Part shown: positions 52,357 to 61,890 of the stretch, piece after piece | Layout of the letters: each line of letters begins with the position of its first letter | Position numbering within the stretch: the stretch's first letter is position 1 | DNA from: Dama dama | Taxonomy: Eukaryota > Chordata > Mammalia > Artiodactyla > Cervidae | Length of the DNA stretch: 64,000 nucleotides | Direction of reading: 5' to 3' | Assembly (NCBI RefSeq): GCF_033118175.1 | Contig: NC_083691.1 | Coordinates: 21,301,001-21,365,000, forward strand | Translations under genes and position numbers: made by a program | Notes under the pieces: model-generated | What the model saw: the letters and a program-made list of their open reading frames with translations, nothing else | The model's database searches: none | Told to the model about the DNA's origin: nothing

Positions 52357-52565
52357 CTTACCAGGTATTGCAGTGGTAAAGAAGCAAGGCAGAAGTTGAA
52401 AGAGAGGCAGGTTGGATCCCTGGGTCAGGATGATTCCCTGGTGTAGGAATTGGCAACCTGCTCCAGTATTCTTGCCTGGAAAATTCCATGGACAGAGAAG
52501 CCTGGCAGGCTATGGCCCATGGGGCCGCAAAGAGTGGGACCCAACTGAGCAAAGGGAAGGAAAGG
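52357..52565 (+). mobile_element. Bov-tA SINE with 14-bp duplication
   Basis: GCTTACCAGGTATTGCAGTG head, GGCAACCTGCTCCAGTATTC body, tail GAGCAAAGGGAAGGAAAGG. Exact 14-bp duplication GATGTAAAACTGGG at 52343-52356 and 52566-52579. Confidence 0.97.
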
Positions 52566-52649
52566 GATGTAAAACTGGGACAATCACATCTGTCCTGGAG
52601 ATTCCACCATGGCATTAGGAAGAAAAAAAAAATAATGGTGACAATGGTG

Positions 52650-52785
52650 CTGATCCTGACAGCTACAATAATACATGATGGGCACTTATTCCATTATAGG
52701 ATTGTGCTATAAGCTCTGCAAATATTCATCATTTAAAGCTCATAAGAAACCTATGAGGGAGGTATATTTCCCATAATTGAAAAGT
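52650..52785 (-). mobile_element. MIR relic
   Basis: TGATGGGCACTTATTCCATT, GGATTGTGCTATAAGCTCTG and GAAACCTATGAGGGAGGTAT follow reverse-complement MIR closely. Confidence 0.72.
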
Positions 52786-53299
52786 AGCTGCCAACTCCTG
52801 GAGTTTGATGCAATCAAGCCATAACATGTGAATGTTTTCACAGATTCTACAAATGTAGAACATCATAATTTTACAATTATAAACATAGACATTCTTCTAT
52901 AACTATTCATTTCATCTTAGATAATCTGTTTCCTATCAGAACAAATCATCAACTATGTGTTGAGTGTATGTGTAATCCAAGTCCTTGATAGAATGAAGAA
53001 AACACTTCCAGAGGAAGGGGGACTGGGCTCGGAGATAGCATTCAAGTGCGCGTTCCTCCTGATCAAGGGCCACACTATGTTTTAGGAACTTTAGGAATAT
53101 CAAATTGATTTTGTTTGTGTGAATAAATACAAGGGTACATGGAGGAGGTTGAATTGAGGGACTCTAGAAGCTGTGTGCCCTAGACAACTCAACTTTGTCT
53201 GGATAATTGGCAATAATGATTTTTATGCTGCTGAATTGTTATGAAGATCAGCACTTAAGAAAGTGAATCATTGTGTAGAGCAAAGGTGAAAATTTCCAT
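52786..53299. other. No assignable feature
   Basis: A weak plus-strand MIR-like trace at 53180-53270 (ATTGTTATGAAGATCAGCAC). Otherwise nothing. Confidence 0.4.
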
Positions 53300-53412
53300 C
53301 ATATAAGCATGGAAACAGGCTCAGAGACACTACTCACGGGTGCAGCCTGAGTGGTAGGACTGGGATTCTATTGAAGAACTCCCCAAATCAAGTCTGCTTC
53401 TTCCACTTGTGA
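53300..53412 (-). mobile_element. MIR relic
   Basis: GGAAACAGGCTCAGAGACAC then GGTAGGACTGGGATTCTATT follow reverse-complement MIR ('gaaactgaggctcagagagg..cagagctgggattcgaac'). Confidence 0.5.
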
Positions 53413-54129
53413 TGTGCTGCCCTCCGTAGGAGTTTGATCCAATAAATCTCCACCATGCTGGCTATCCCTCTGTCTTTCTACAATATTCACCTGCAACTAG
53501 AGTTATCACCTTCTTTGACTTTAGAAGAGATACTCCCTTAATCAGGAGAAACATGGCCAGATGATGGTAAAAGCCACAGTTTCAATTTGACTCCTTCTGT
53601 ATTCTCTCTTTTTCAGTGTTATAACCAGACTCCATTTATACCCCAGCCCTGAATTCACTACCTCATCACCATACTTCTGTTCCTCCTATTCCCCCAGACC
53701 CTGATTTCCCTTACCCACTTCCCACCCCCCAGTTCCCAGATGATATCTCTGTACAGTGCTGAGCTTTTCATTCTTCAGAACTTATCCAAAATACTCTTTT
53801 CCTCCATTAATATATCCTTGAGCTCAACAACCAGATTTAATTATACCACCCTTTTAATTTTAGCAGAATTTGTCTCTACTTATTTTATACACTCACTAGT
53901 TATTTTTTCCTTGTGTACTTGTATTAACCACCTTCCTAACTTGTTACACTGTAAGCTCTTTAAGAGCTGGGGTTACATGTTACATCTTTCTCTTGGCCAC
54001 TTCTTTGGCCTTTTCCCCATCTCCACCTCCGAAACTCCTACAGGTCCTATCACACAGTTTATTTATTTAATTTTCAGATTCTTATATCCTCTAATAGGCT
54101 CCTAAGATGATGAGTGAATTTTTTTTCTT
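53413..54129. other. No assignable gene
   Basis: A 121-codon frame at 53740-54105 (plus) is rich in L, I, S and F, has no recognisable domain and lies in pyrimidine-rich DNA; 53940-53970 (GTTACACTGTAAGCTCTTTA) may be an L2 trace. Confidence 0.4.
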
Positions 54130-54190
54130 CTAGGAGTCTTTTTTCAACCTTTATTCAGATATAACTCTTGATATGAAAGTGAAAAACAAA
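54130..54190 (+). mobile_element. L1M 3'-UTR relic, left part
   Basis: CAACCTTTATTCAGATATAA begins the classic L1M 3'-UTR segment ('..tttattgagatataattgac..'). Interrupted by a Bov-tA. Confidence 0.6.
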
Positions 54191-54400
54191 AGTGTTTAGC
54201 TTCTCAGTCGTTTCTGGCTCTTTTGAGACTCTGTGGACTACAGCCCGCCAGGCTCCTCTGTTCATGGGACTCTCCAGGCAAAAATACTGGAGTGGATAAC
54301 CATTTCCTCCTCCAGGGGATCTTCCTGAACCAGGAATCAAACCTGGGTCTCCTGCATTGCAGGCAGATTCTTTACCATCTGAACCACCATGTATTCATTG
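54191..54400 (-). mobile_element. Bov-tA SINE
   Basis: Minus-strand copy: GTTTCTGGCTCTTTTGAGAC, AAAATACTGGAGTGGATAAC, head CATCTGAACCACCATG. Flanks share TGAAAGT. Confidence 0.94.
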
Positions 54401-54845
54401 TGAAAGTATCCTCATCAAACTGATGAACACATCCATCACTTCTTATACTTATCTTTTTTATTTATTTTGAGAACAAGATAAATTCTACTTTCTTAGGAAA
54501 TCTCAGAGATACAATATGTTAATCAACTGTCACTATGTTACACATTTGCTATTCAGATCTTATTCATCTTACATGTGAAAATTTGTACCTTTTTGCCACC
54601 TTCTTTCTTTTTCTCCCACAGCCCTCTACCAGCCTCTGGCATCCATCATTTTATTCTCTGTTTCTATGAATTCAATTTTTTTTCATTGCCCGTATAAGTG
54701 AGATCATGCAGTGTTTGTTTTTCTCTGTCTGGCTTGTCTCACTTAATGTAATGCCCTGTGGGTTCACCCATATTGTCACAGATGGCAGGGTTTCCTTCTA
54801 TTTCAAGGCTGAATAATATAAATTTGTATATATATATATATATAC
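54401..54845 (+). mobile_element. L1M 3'-UTR relic, right part
   Basis: GATGAACACATCCATCACTT, GAGATACAATATGTTAATCA, CTGTTTCTATGAATTCAATT, GAGATCATGCAGTGTTTGTT and CTTAATGTAATGCCCTGTGG then CAAGGCTGAATAATATAAAT: the L1M 3' end in full order. It ends in a TA repeat. Confidence 0.75.
54826..54844. repeat. (TA)n at L1-L1 junction
   Basis: About nine TA units exactly between a plus-oriented L1M 3' UTR and a minus-oriented L1 ORF2 piece. Confidence 0.9.
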
Positions 54846-55138
54846 AACTTTAATGAATTCTTTAATTAGTTCTAAGAGTTTTTTCAGTGGAATCTTTGGG
54901 GGTTTTACATATAATATGACATCATCAGCAGATAGAGATAATTTACTTTTTCCTTTTTCAATTTAGATGCATTTTATATCTTTTTCTTGCCTAATTGCTC
55001 TAGCTAGGATTTCCAGTACCACATTGAATAAAAGTGGCAAGGATGGGCATTCTTGTCTTGGTCCTGATCTTAGAGGAAAAGTGTTTAGCTTTTCGCTATT
55101 GAATAATACTAGCTGTGGGCTTGTGAAGGATGACTCTT
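54846..55138 (-). pseudogene. L1 ORF2 fragment, antisense
   Basis: On the plus strand: ATGACATCATCAGCAGATAG, CATTTTATATCTTTTTCTTG, GATTTCCAGTACCACATTGA, AAAAGTGGCAAGGATGGGCA, CTTGTCTTGGTCCTGATCTT. This is the reverse complement of the reverse-transcriptase part of L1 ORF2. Broken and without a usable frame. Orientation is opposite to the L1M 3' UTR on its left. Confidence 0.75.
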
Positions 55139-55181
55139 ACTAATTCTTTTTCTTTTTTTCTAATTCTTTTTCTTAATGATT

Positions 55182-55435
55182 ATTTGTTGAGATAAATAGA
55201 ATTAGAAGTTCTAGTAACAAACAATGGTGATATAATAGATGCACAAAGTAGAGAGATAGCTCAGAGAATGGAGGGACAGATAATACTGAAAAAGGAAGAA
55301 CTTCCAGGGAAGTCTCCCCAGAATGAATGGCATTTGAGCTGAGTTATGAGGGAAGGACAAAGGACATGAGGGAATAAGCAATGAGAAAAGAACTTCCCAT
55401 GAAGAGCTGTTCAACTCCCCATCCAACAAATTCTT
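55182..55435 (-). mobile_element. Possible L2 relic
   Basis: TTGTTGAGATAAATAGAATT, GGAAGTCTCCCCAGAATGAA and TGGCATTTGAGCTGAGTTAT match reverse-complement L2 ('..gaaggcttcctggaggaagtgacatttgagctgagtc'). It is preceded by a short tandem duplication of TCTAATTCTTTTTCTT-like units (55139-55176). Confidence 0.47.
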
Positions 55436-55439
55436 GATG

Positions 55440-55612
55440 TGGTGGTGGTGGTTTAGTCACTAAGTCATGTTCGACTCTTGCGACCCAGGCAAGAGTACTG
55501 GAGTGGGTTGCCATTTCCTTCTCCAGGGGATCTTCCTGACTCAGGGATCGATCCCAGATCTCCTGAAGCTCAGGTGAACACCTTACTGCTGAGCCACCAA
55601 GAAAGCTGTTTG
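55440..55612 (-). mobile_element. Bov-tA SINE with internal deletion
   Basis: Minus-strand copy with a (GTG)n left end. After TTCGACTCTTGCGACCC it jumps to AGGCAAGAGTACTGGAGTGG, omitting about 45 bases ('catggactgtagcc..gggattttcc'). Confidence 0.93.
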
Positions 55613-55749
55613 TCCTTTTTCTGTGGCTGGCATAGAACACTTTGCTGGATTTAAAATAGTTAACAAGACCAAGTTGGCTACAAAAGTATGAAACAAATTG
55701 CAAAAACAGTCACTCTGAAAGGGAATAAAATATTGAAAAGCTTTTTAAA

Positions 55750-55890
55750 TACCTTGGCCACTGTTTCTCACATGTAAAATATAAATCATAATAATGATGA
55801 TAAAAATACCTAATTCACAGTGTTATGAGGAAGGTCAGGGAGATAAAATGGAGGAAAGAGATCATATACTTCAAAATTATCTCTAAATAC
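55750..55890 (+). mobile_element. MIR relic
   Basis: GTTTCTCACATGTAAAATAT, then CCTAATTCACAGTGTTATGA and GGAAGGTCAGGGAGATAAAA follow MIR in sense. Confidence 0.5.
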
Positions 55891-56489
55891 CAGTTCTTCT
55901 CAGCCAGTAGAGAATAACTCTCATGATCACAGCACTCGTAATTTCGTTTAATTGCATATATCTTACATATAATACTCTTAAAAACTGAAGGAAAAAGAAA
56001 TCACTGTGTAACACAAGTGGTAGGTTCTGAATGGAATCAGCAAGCAAGTCGAAATTACGAATGTAGTATAAGAAGTGAGAGATAAATGACCTGATATGTC
56101 CTGGGCTATCTTTAGCAAAAGTGGGAATTTCATTTAGGCAGTAATTAATTATAGGTGCCCCAACATTTTCATTTGTTATGATTAACTTGGCTTGGGTGAT
56201 CCATCTTGCGTGTCAGCTCCAGGAGATAGGTGGGGTTTTCAGTCTGAGATGGAAATTATTTCAAAATTAATCAATCCTTAGCCCTTCTCTGATGACAGCA
56301 TTTCCCTGTTACCAGGTCTTGAAGCTTGATTAGCAAGCTGGATATTTTATGTACATTCCACAGTAGCAAAAGGAATACCATGAATTATTTCATAAAAGTT
56401 TAACCTAGTGTTGAGACTAAGGCAAAATATCTCTTCTTTGGTTTGGGGGGAAAAAAAAGAAGGAAAGCTGATGCAATCATCATCTCTGC
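55891..56489. other. No assignable feature
   Basis: AT-rich, nothing recognised. Confidence 0.5.
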
Positions 56490-56905
56490 CTGTCCTCTTG
56501 GCTCACATCCTTCCACAAACGCTGGCTTCCTTGCTCTTTTCCAATAGATCACGCATGTCCATCTCTTAGATGGTTTGTACTTATTCCCTTGGCCTGGAAT
56601 GTCCTTCCTGTTTGTACCCTTTATGTCTGTGAGGTCTCTCCTTGCCAAGTCATTTAGAATAGAATAAATCATCCCCTTTTCAAGTACTTCCTGTCCTCCT
56701 TCCCTCCTTTGTTTCTTCTCCATAGCTCTGATCAGACAAATGATATGATGATTTCACTTCTTAATTGTTTACTGTCCGTCTCCTCCTATCAATGCACACT
56801 TGTGTGAAGACAGAGGTCCCGTCCCCCTGTTCCTTGCTGCGTTTCTCAAAGGAGAGTGATGCTTGCCACAGTGAAGCCACTTGTCACAGAGCTTGGGAAT
56901 AAATG
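56490..56905 (+). mobile_element. L2 LINE 3' end
   Basis: CCCTTGGCCTGGAATGTCCT, CCTCCTTTGTTTCTTCTCCA, ATAGCTCTGATCAGACAAAT, TAATTGTTTACTGTCCGTCT and GGGAATAAATGAATGAAACT: one of the clearest L2 copies, running to the 3' terminal repeat. Confidence 0.7.
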
Positions 56906-56983
56906 AATGAAACTTTACATGTGATGGTCTTATCATGCTTTTCAAAATATTTCCATGTTGTAAAAACTAAATGTCTCCATGAA

Positions 56984-57180
56984 CCACCTGCCAATGCAAG
57001 TAGATGTAAGAGACATGAGTTCGATCCCTGGGTCGCGAAGACCCCCTGGAGAAGGGCATGGCAACTCACTCCAGTATTCTTGCCTGGAGAATTCCGTGGA
57101 CAGAGGAGCCTGGCGGGCTGTGGTTCATAGTGTCGAAAAGAGTCAGACGTGACTGAAGCGACTTAGTATGCATGCACACA
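56984..57180 (+). mobile_element. Bov-tA SINE, 5'-truncated
   Basis: Starts at CCACCTGCCAATGCAAGTAG, lacking the first 30 bases of the tRNA-like head; then CAACTCACTCCAGTATTCTT and GACTGAAGCGACTTAGTATG. Follows an L2 relic. Confidence 0.95.
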
Positions 57181-57536
57181 TGGCATTTCTGATTTTCAGC
57201 ATAACCATAACTTGCTAAGAACACAAACACTTAAATGTGGTTTCCAAGAGGTGATTATTTAAGTGCTGGAAGCTTCGTCGTTTATTTTAAAATTTAGGTT
57301 TGAGTTTAAAATTCAACATATCCCCAAAGACAATAAATGGGGAGAATGATAGATCAAAATAATTACCCTTTTCTAACAGAATAAAAGGAAATAGAGTCAG
57401 TTTACTCATCCCTCAATTAACATGTATCTTGGGGCACCTACAAATGGTTTGCCTATTTCATGACCTGGAAGAAAGCCTTAATGTGTAAGTTGAAATGGCT
57501 TACCCTCTAGTTTCTTTGGGGGTAATACTGAGCATT
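57181..57536. other. No assignable feature
   Basis: Nothing recognised. Confidence 0.5.
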
Positions 57537-57552
57537 AAGGATACACTATTGG

Positions 57553-57683
57553 GGGAGGGAGGTGAGAGGGGGGATCGGGATGGGGAACACATGTAAATCC
57601 ATGGCTGATTCATGTCAATGTATGGCCAAAACCACTACAATATTGTAAAGTAATTAGCCTCCAACTAATAAAAAAAAAAAAAA
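57553..57683 (+). mobile_element. Young L1, extreme 5' truncation
   Basis: Last 130 bases of ruminant L1: GGGATCGGGATGGGGAACAC, CATGGCTGATTCATGTCAAT, then CTACAATATTGTAAAGTAAT and an A-rich tail (AATAAAAAAAAAAAAAAA). An exact 16-bp target duplication AAGGATACACTATTGG lies at 57537-57552 and 57684-57699. Intact tail and duplication indicate a recent insertion. Confidence 0.97.
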
Positions 57684-57732
57684 AAGGATACACTATTGGA
57701 ATTGGAAGACCACTTTAATATAGTTGCTGCTA

Positions 57733-58028
57733 TATCCTAAAGGAAATCAGTCCTGAATATTCATTGGAAGGACTGATGCTGAAGCTGAAACTCCAATACT
57801 TGGCCACCTGATGTGAACTGACTCACTGGAAAAGATCCTGATGCTGGGAAAGATTGAAGGCAGGAGAAGGGGACAACAGAGGATGAGATGGTTGGATGAC
57901 ACCACCGACTCGATAGACATGAGTTTGAGCAAGTTCTGGGAGTTGGTGATAGACAAGGAAGCCAGGCGTGCTGCCTTCCACCGGGTCGCAAAGAGTTGGA
58001 CATGACTGAGAGACTGAACTGAACTGAT
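57733..58028 (+). mobile_element. BovB 3' fragment
   Basis: ATCCTAAAGGAAATCAGTCC, AAGATCCTGATGCTGGGAAA, GGGAGTTGGTGATAGACAAG, ending GAGACTGAACTGAACTGA. 5'-truncated. Confidence 0.96.
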
Positions 58029-59034
58029 GAACTCTCTGAATCACATTAGCCAGGTAAACTTTTGTTTCTGAGTATCAAACTCTCTCTCTATTAATAATAT
58101 TAATAGTGCAGGACCTCTACATTCCTTCTCAAAGCAAAATAGCAGATTTTACATCAGGAGGTAGGGCAGAGCCAAGCACATAAGCTTCTCAATAAACACT
58201 TCTTGGTTAGCAAACCTGAATCTCTTCTTTCACCCTAGTGGGGAGCAGCTCCTGCAGCTGCTAAAAGGTAATCCTCGTGCCCGAAAGTGAGCAGCATGGA
58301 GTAGTCCGGATGGAAGAAGAAACACAGAGGAACACAAACCCATTAGCAGCTGGAGGATAAACATCCTCCTACCGCCGGCAGCCCTTAGGCAGCCTGGTAA
58401 TGGGGTTCTGGCGCCACCTGGTGATTCTTCTCAAAATTTCCCTGCAGCTCCAAGGACCCGCGTGACAGGCTTTTTTTCTGAAAAACACCCTTCAAATGAA
58501 GGCTCATCTGATGAGTCCATGAAACTGAAAAGATTTACTAATGGCGTTAAATATATAGCTCAGAGAATGGGAGAGGAAGCAAGTCTATTCTAAGAAAGAT
58601 AAAGAAATGAAGAACAAGTGGCCCAAGCATTGTCTTTTCAAACAGTATTCCGACAGTGGCCAGTTGTAAACCTGAGATGCTCTCTGTCTGGTTGAAACAG
58701 TTCAGTAATTTAATTTTTTATCACTGGTTTTCATTCACAACAACACAATTTGCTGTGCTTCTTTTGAGGCTTGATATGTGTAGAAGGCAGAGGAGCACAG
58801 AGGGTGTTCATGCCCCAGGGCGCTCCATTCGGGCTTTTCCCCCAAAAGTGCACCGCGGACCGAGGGCGGTCGTTCTCCCGTGAGAAGTGCAGCGAGTGTT
58901 TCAGGAGCTCACAAGTGGAAGCACACACTCTGGGCACGGGGCCGCCGGGCACACCTGAGAGGTGAGAAACGCCTGCAGGTGACTTAGAAGACGGTTCGAA
59001 TTGGAAGATCCAAAGTGAAGAAACACGGTACTGT
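58029..59034. other. Repeat-free CpG-rich stretch
   Basis: No repeat or gene recognised. CpG content rises from 58270 on and is highest at 58819-59000 (about 15 CpG in 180 bases), far above the surrounding DNA. It contains a CTCF-like site (58411-58424). Could be a regulatory element (inference). Confidence 0.5.
58411..58424 (-). promoter_or_regulatory. CTCF-like motif
   Basis: GCGCCACCTGGTGA matches the reverse complement of the CTCF core (CCASYAGRKGGCRS) at 13 of 14 positions. Binding is not shown. Unlike most such sites in ruminants it is not inside a recognisable SINE. Confidence 0.4.
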
Positions 59035-59157
59035 ATATAAGACAGAAAAGCAACAAGGACTGACTGTATACACAGGGAACTATATCCAGTCTCTTGTAAT
59101 TACCGATAATGGAAAAGAAGCTGAAAAGCATACGTATATGTATACACATATATGTAT
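59035..59157 (+). mobile_element. L1 3' end, left part
   Basis: TATACACAGGGAACTATATC, CAGTCTCTTGTAATTACCGA and AATGGAAAAGAAGCTGAAAA are artiodactyl L1 3'-end phrases. Cut by a Bov-tA and resumed at 59373. Confidence 0.72.
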
Positions 59158-59370
59158 GGGCTTCCCAGGTGGTGCAATGGTAAAGAAGCTGCCTGCCAAG
59201 GCAGGAGATGGAAGAGACATGAGTTCGATCCCTGGGTGGGGAAGATCTCCTGGAGGAGGAAATGGCAACCCACCGCAGTATTCTTGCCTGGAAAATTCCA
59301 TGGACAGAGATCCTGGCGGGCTACAGTCCATGAGGTCCCAAAGTGTTGGACACGACTGAGTGTGAGCATG
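59158..59370 (+). mobile_element. Bov-tA SINE
   Basis: GGGCTTCCCAGGTGGTGCAA head, GGAGGAAATGGCAACCCACC body, CATGAGGTCCCAAAGTGTTG, tail with CACACACGCA. It interrupts an L1 3' end. Confidence 0.95.
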
Positions 59371-59372
59371 CA

Positions 59373-59455
59373 CACACGCATAACCGAATCACTTTGCCAT
59401 ACACCTGAGACTAGCCCTGGGCTGTAAATCAACTAGACTTCAATTTAAAAAAGTG
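59373..59455 (+). mobile_element. L1 3' end, right part
   Basis: AACCGAATCACTTTGCCATA, CACCTGAGACTAGCCCTGGG and AAATCAACTAGACTTCAATT then a short A-rich tail complete the L1 end begun at 59035. Confidence 0.75.
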
Positions 59456-60479
59456 AAGAAAGATAATTTGAGGTGGAAGGAATCAGTGTGGGGGAGTGTA
59501 GGGGCCAGGAAGGTCAGGATGTCCTCTGTGAGGATGGCTGGGTATACCTGCTACGGTTCCTGCTCAGGGGGTCAGGAAGGCTTCTCACAACCCTAACCCT
59601 AATTCAAGGGGCTGGACTTACTGCCCACAGAGGTGAGGGTTGTGGTATATTGGGAATTCATGGGACCAAAGCTTCATGTGAATTCAGTAAAAGGGAATGC
59701 TGCCATTTTATTAAAAATCTGCGACCTTTAGCATTAGCTGGAATTCAACTCTGGGGATCTTTAGTTGGGAAGCATATTTATCACACTCATGTTAAGGTTT
59801 TCACCTTAATGATTTTTTTTTTTTTGAATGGGCAAATATATTTCAAAAGCTGCTAGTCAGCCTTGAGAGAAAATTGGATATAGAAAAAGTAGAAATATAT
59901 ACGCTTTGTCTAGAGTAAGTCAGACAAATTAAAGTGTGGTCTTTTCCAGATTTGTGAATACTTTTGACATTTCCTGTGAGTCTGGATTCAGGGTAATCAA
60001 TACAATGACTTAGGTGAATAAAAATGCAGTGCCCGTAATAAGTACAATTGCAGAGAATCTGCTCACCACTTTAAAGCATAGATGGCTTAAATGTTTCCCA
60101 CAGAATGAATATATGTCAGATATCAGAATTACTCTAGGAGGAGTAAACATACTGGTTATGTTCTGCACTTTTAAAGAGACAACACAGATAAATGAATGGA
60201 AAAATATTTGTCATTTTTGGTTGTTATTTATCTTTAAATGCTGAAAATTTTGTAATGTTATATGAAAAAGTAGAAATATACATTTTAAAAATTCAAATAA
60301 TGTTTCCCATTTGTATGTTATTTTCATGTTTTCTAAACATGCTTTTAAATCCTAGTTTTTCTGGAGAACATTCCAGATCCTCTTGAATCAGGGTGGATTT
60401 TCCAGGTGAATTTTGTGATCTGGCAATTTGGGGAAACACTTAAGAAATTGCCCTCTCAAAATCCTCATCCAGTAGTTAT
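59456..60479. other. No assignable gene
   Basis: A 127-codon frame at 59473-59856 has no recognisable domain. Two telomere-like units (59589-59602) and a poly-T run near 59812-59825 are noted. AT-rich from 59850 on. Confidence 0.5.
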
Positions 60480-60605
60480 TGATCATCTCCACAAGTGCGT
60501 GAACGATGGCTCAGAGAGCCTGAGTGGCCCAGGTCCCCAAAGATGGTACTCACTTCTGACTTAGGTCAGTCTGTGTGCCTCTGAAGCCCCAGCTCTGCCC
60601 AGTAG
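60480..60605 (-). mobile_element. Possible MIR relic
   Basis: ATGGCTCAGAGAGCCTGAGT then GGCCCAGGTCCCCAAAGATG and AGCCCCAGCTCTGCCC loosely follow reverse-complement MIR. Confidence 0.4.
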
Positions 60606-60710
60606 TCCTCACTGCCCTGCAGTAGTGATGATTTGATAAAGGACAGTTTGGAAATCTATAAATAAAGCATTCCTTCTACAGATCCTAAGGCAGCATCTAT
60701 ACTGGACCAT

Positions 60711-60788
60711 CTATGATGGACAGGGAAGCCTGGCATGCTGCAGTCCAAGGGGTTGAAAAGAGTTGGACACAACTGAGAGACTGAACTG
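60711..60788 (+). mobile_element. BovB extreme 3' end
   Basis: GATGGACAGGGAAGCCTGGC, AGAGTTGGACACAACTGAGA, GACTGAACTGATT. Only about 78 bases were copied. Confidence 0.94.
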
Positions 60789-61138
60789 ATTACTGAACCA
60801 GGGGATGCAGGAAAGTTCAGGAGGTAGGTCCCTGACTATCCTCTCACAGGCAGGGCCAGGCCACGGTGTTAGAAGGCCTATAGATATGCATGGGGGTGGT
60901 CTGGTTGGCTAGTGGGTTACGAAGCAAAGATCTCGGCCCTCAACTCTGCTGATGATCCCCAAAGCTGATCTTTAAGGGGCTGTAGGAAGGTGGCTTGGGA
61001 CTGCCAGGCCCCTAATCAGAAAGCATTCATAAAGCAGACTGATGGCCTTCAGAAAGATTTCCTGGGCAAACTCACTTCTTATAACTTACATAAGAAAACT
61101 GTATGGGTGCTATTTGACACCCATAATGTTTTTAGTTT
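60789..61138. other. No assignable feature
   Basis: Nothing named; a hairpin TATGGGTG-ctatttga-CACCCATA lies at 61102-61125. Confidence 0.5.
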
Positions 61139-61470
61139 AGAGATCAAACCAGTCAATCCTGGTTTGAATGGAAACCAGGAAATCAACCCTGAATATTCAT
61201 TAGAAGGACTGATGGTGAAGCTGAAGCTCCAATACTTTGGCTACCTGATGAGAAGTGTTGACTCATTGGAAAAGACCCTGATGCTGGGAAAGATTGAGGG
61301 CAGGGGCAGAAGAGGGCAGAAGAGGATGAGATGGTTGGATGGCATCACTGACTCAATGGACATGAGTTTGGGCAAACTCCAGGAGATAAGGAAGGACAGG
61401 GAAGCCTCGCATGTTGCAGTCCATGGGGTTGCAGAGTCAGACACAACTCAGCGACCAAATAACAACAATG
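61139..61470 (+). mobile_element. BovB 3' fragment with inverted insertion
   Basis: AGAGATCAAACCAGTCAATC start, then an abnormal CTGGTTTGAATGGAAACCAG segment, back to GGAAATCAACCCTGAATATT and on to GACACAACTCAGCGACC. A 'GGGCAGAAGA' phrase is also doubled (about 61303-61322). The 175-codon frame over it (60990-61517) starts in unique DNA and is not a gene. Confidence 0.95.
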
Positions 61471-61665
61471 AATATTTAGTTAATTATTGTTCAAGCTTGA
61501 TCACTCCTGAAGAATGAATGCATCTTTTAAAGATCAGAATAGAACCCAGTTAGAATGGGAACATGTATAAACAAACTTGCAACTTAGAATTGGTTTTCTA
61601 AAAAAATCAAACAGGAGACTAGTATATCTCCAGTCTCTATTATTTGAGTTGGGTCATATAGTCTA

Positions 61666-61879
61666 GTGGGGCTTCCTCAGTGGCTCACTGATAAAGAATC
61701 TGCCTGCAGTGCAGGAGAGGCAGGAGACACGGGTTCGATCTCTGAGTCAGAAAGATCCCCTGGAGGAGGAAGCAGCAAATCACTCCGGTATTCTTGCCTG
61801 GGAAATCACATGGACAGAGGAGCTTGGCAGGCTATAGCCCATGGGGTCACAAAGAGTTGGAAACGACTAAACACACATA
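61666..61879 (+). mobile_element. Bov-tA SINE
   Basis: GGGGCTTCCTCAGTGGCTCA head, CACTCCGGTATTCTTGCCTG body, GGGTCACAAAGAGTTGGAAA. Target duplication CATATAGTCTA (61655-61665) versus CATGTAGTCTA (61880-61890), one mismatch. Confidence 0.95.
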
Positions 61880-61890
61880 CATGTAGTCTA

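Noticed and set aside
53740..54105. 121-codon open frame
   Set aside because: Pyrimidine-rich DNA with possible L2 content; no domain and no start context of note.
58508..58525. CTGATGA-GTCCAT-GAAAC, resembling a hammerhead ribozyme core
   Set aside because: There is no room for stem II between the two conserved boxes, and I could not find pairing for stems I and III with a cleavage triplet. A chance match.
59589..59602. AACCCTAACCCTAA, telomere-like repeat
   Set aside because: Only two units. Too short for an interstitial telomeric site.
59473..59856. 127-codon open frame
   Set aside because: No recognisable domain, no splice or promoter signals; it ends in a poly-T derived KSC tail.
60990..61517. 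175-codon plus-strand frame
   Set aside because: Most of it is the BovB C-terminal region; the N-terminal part is unique DNA without domain. Not a gene.
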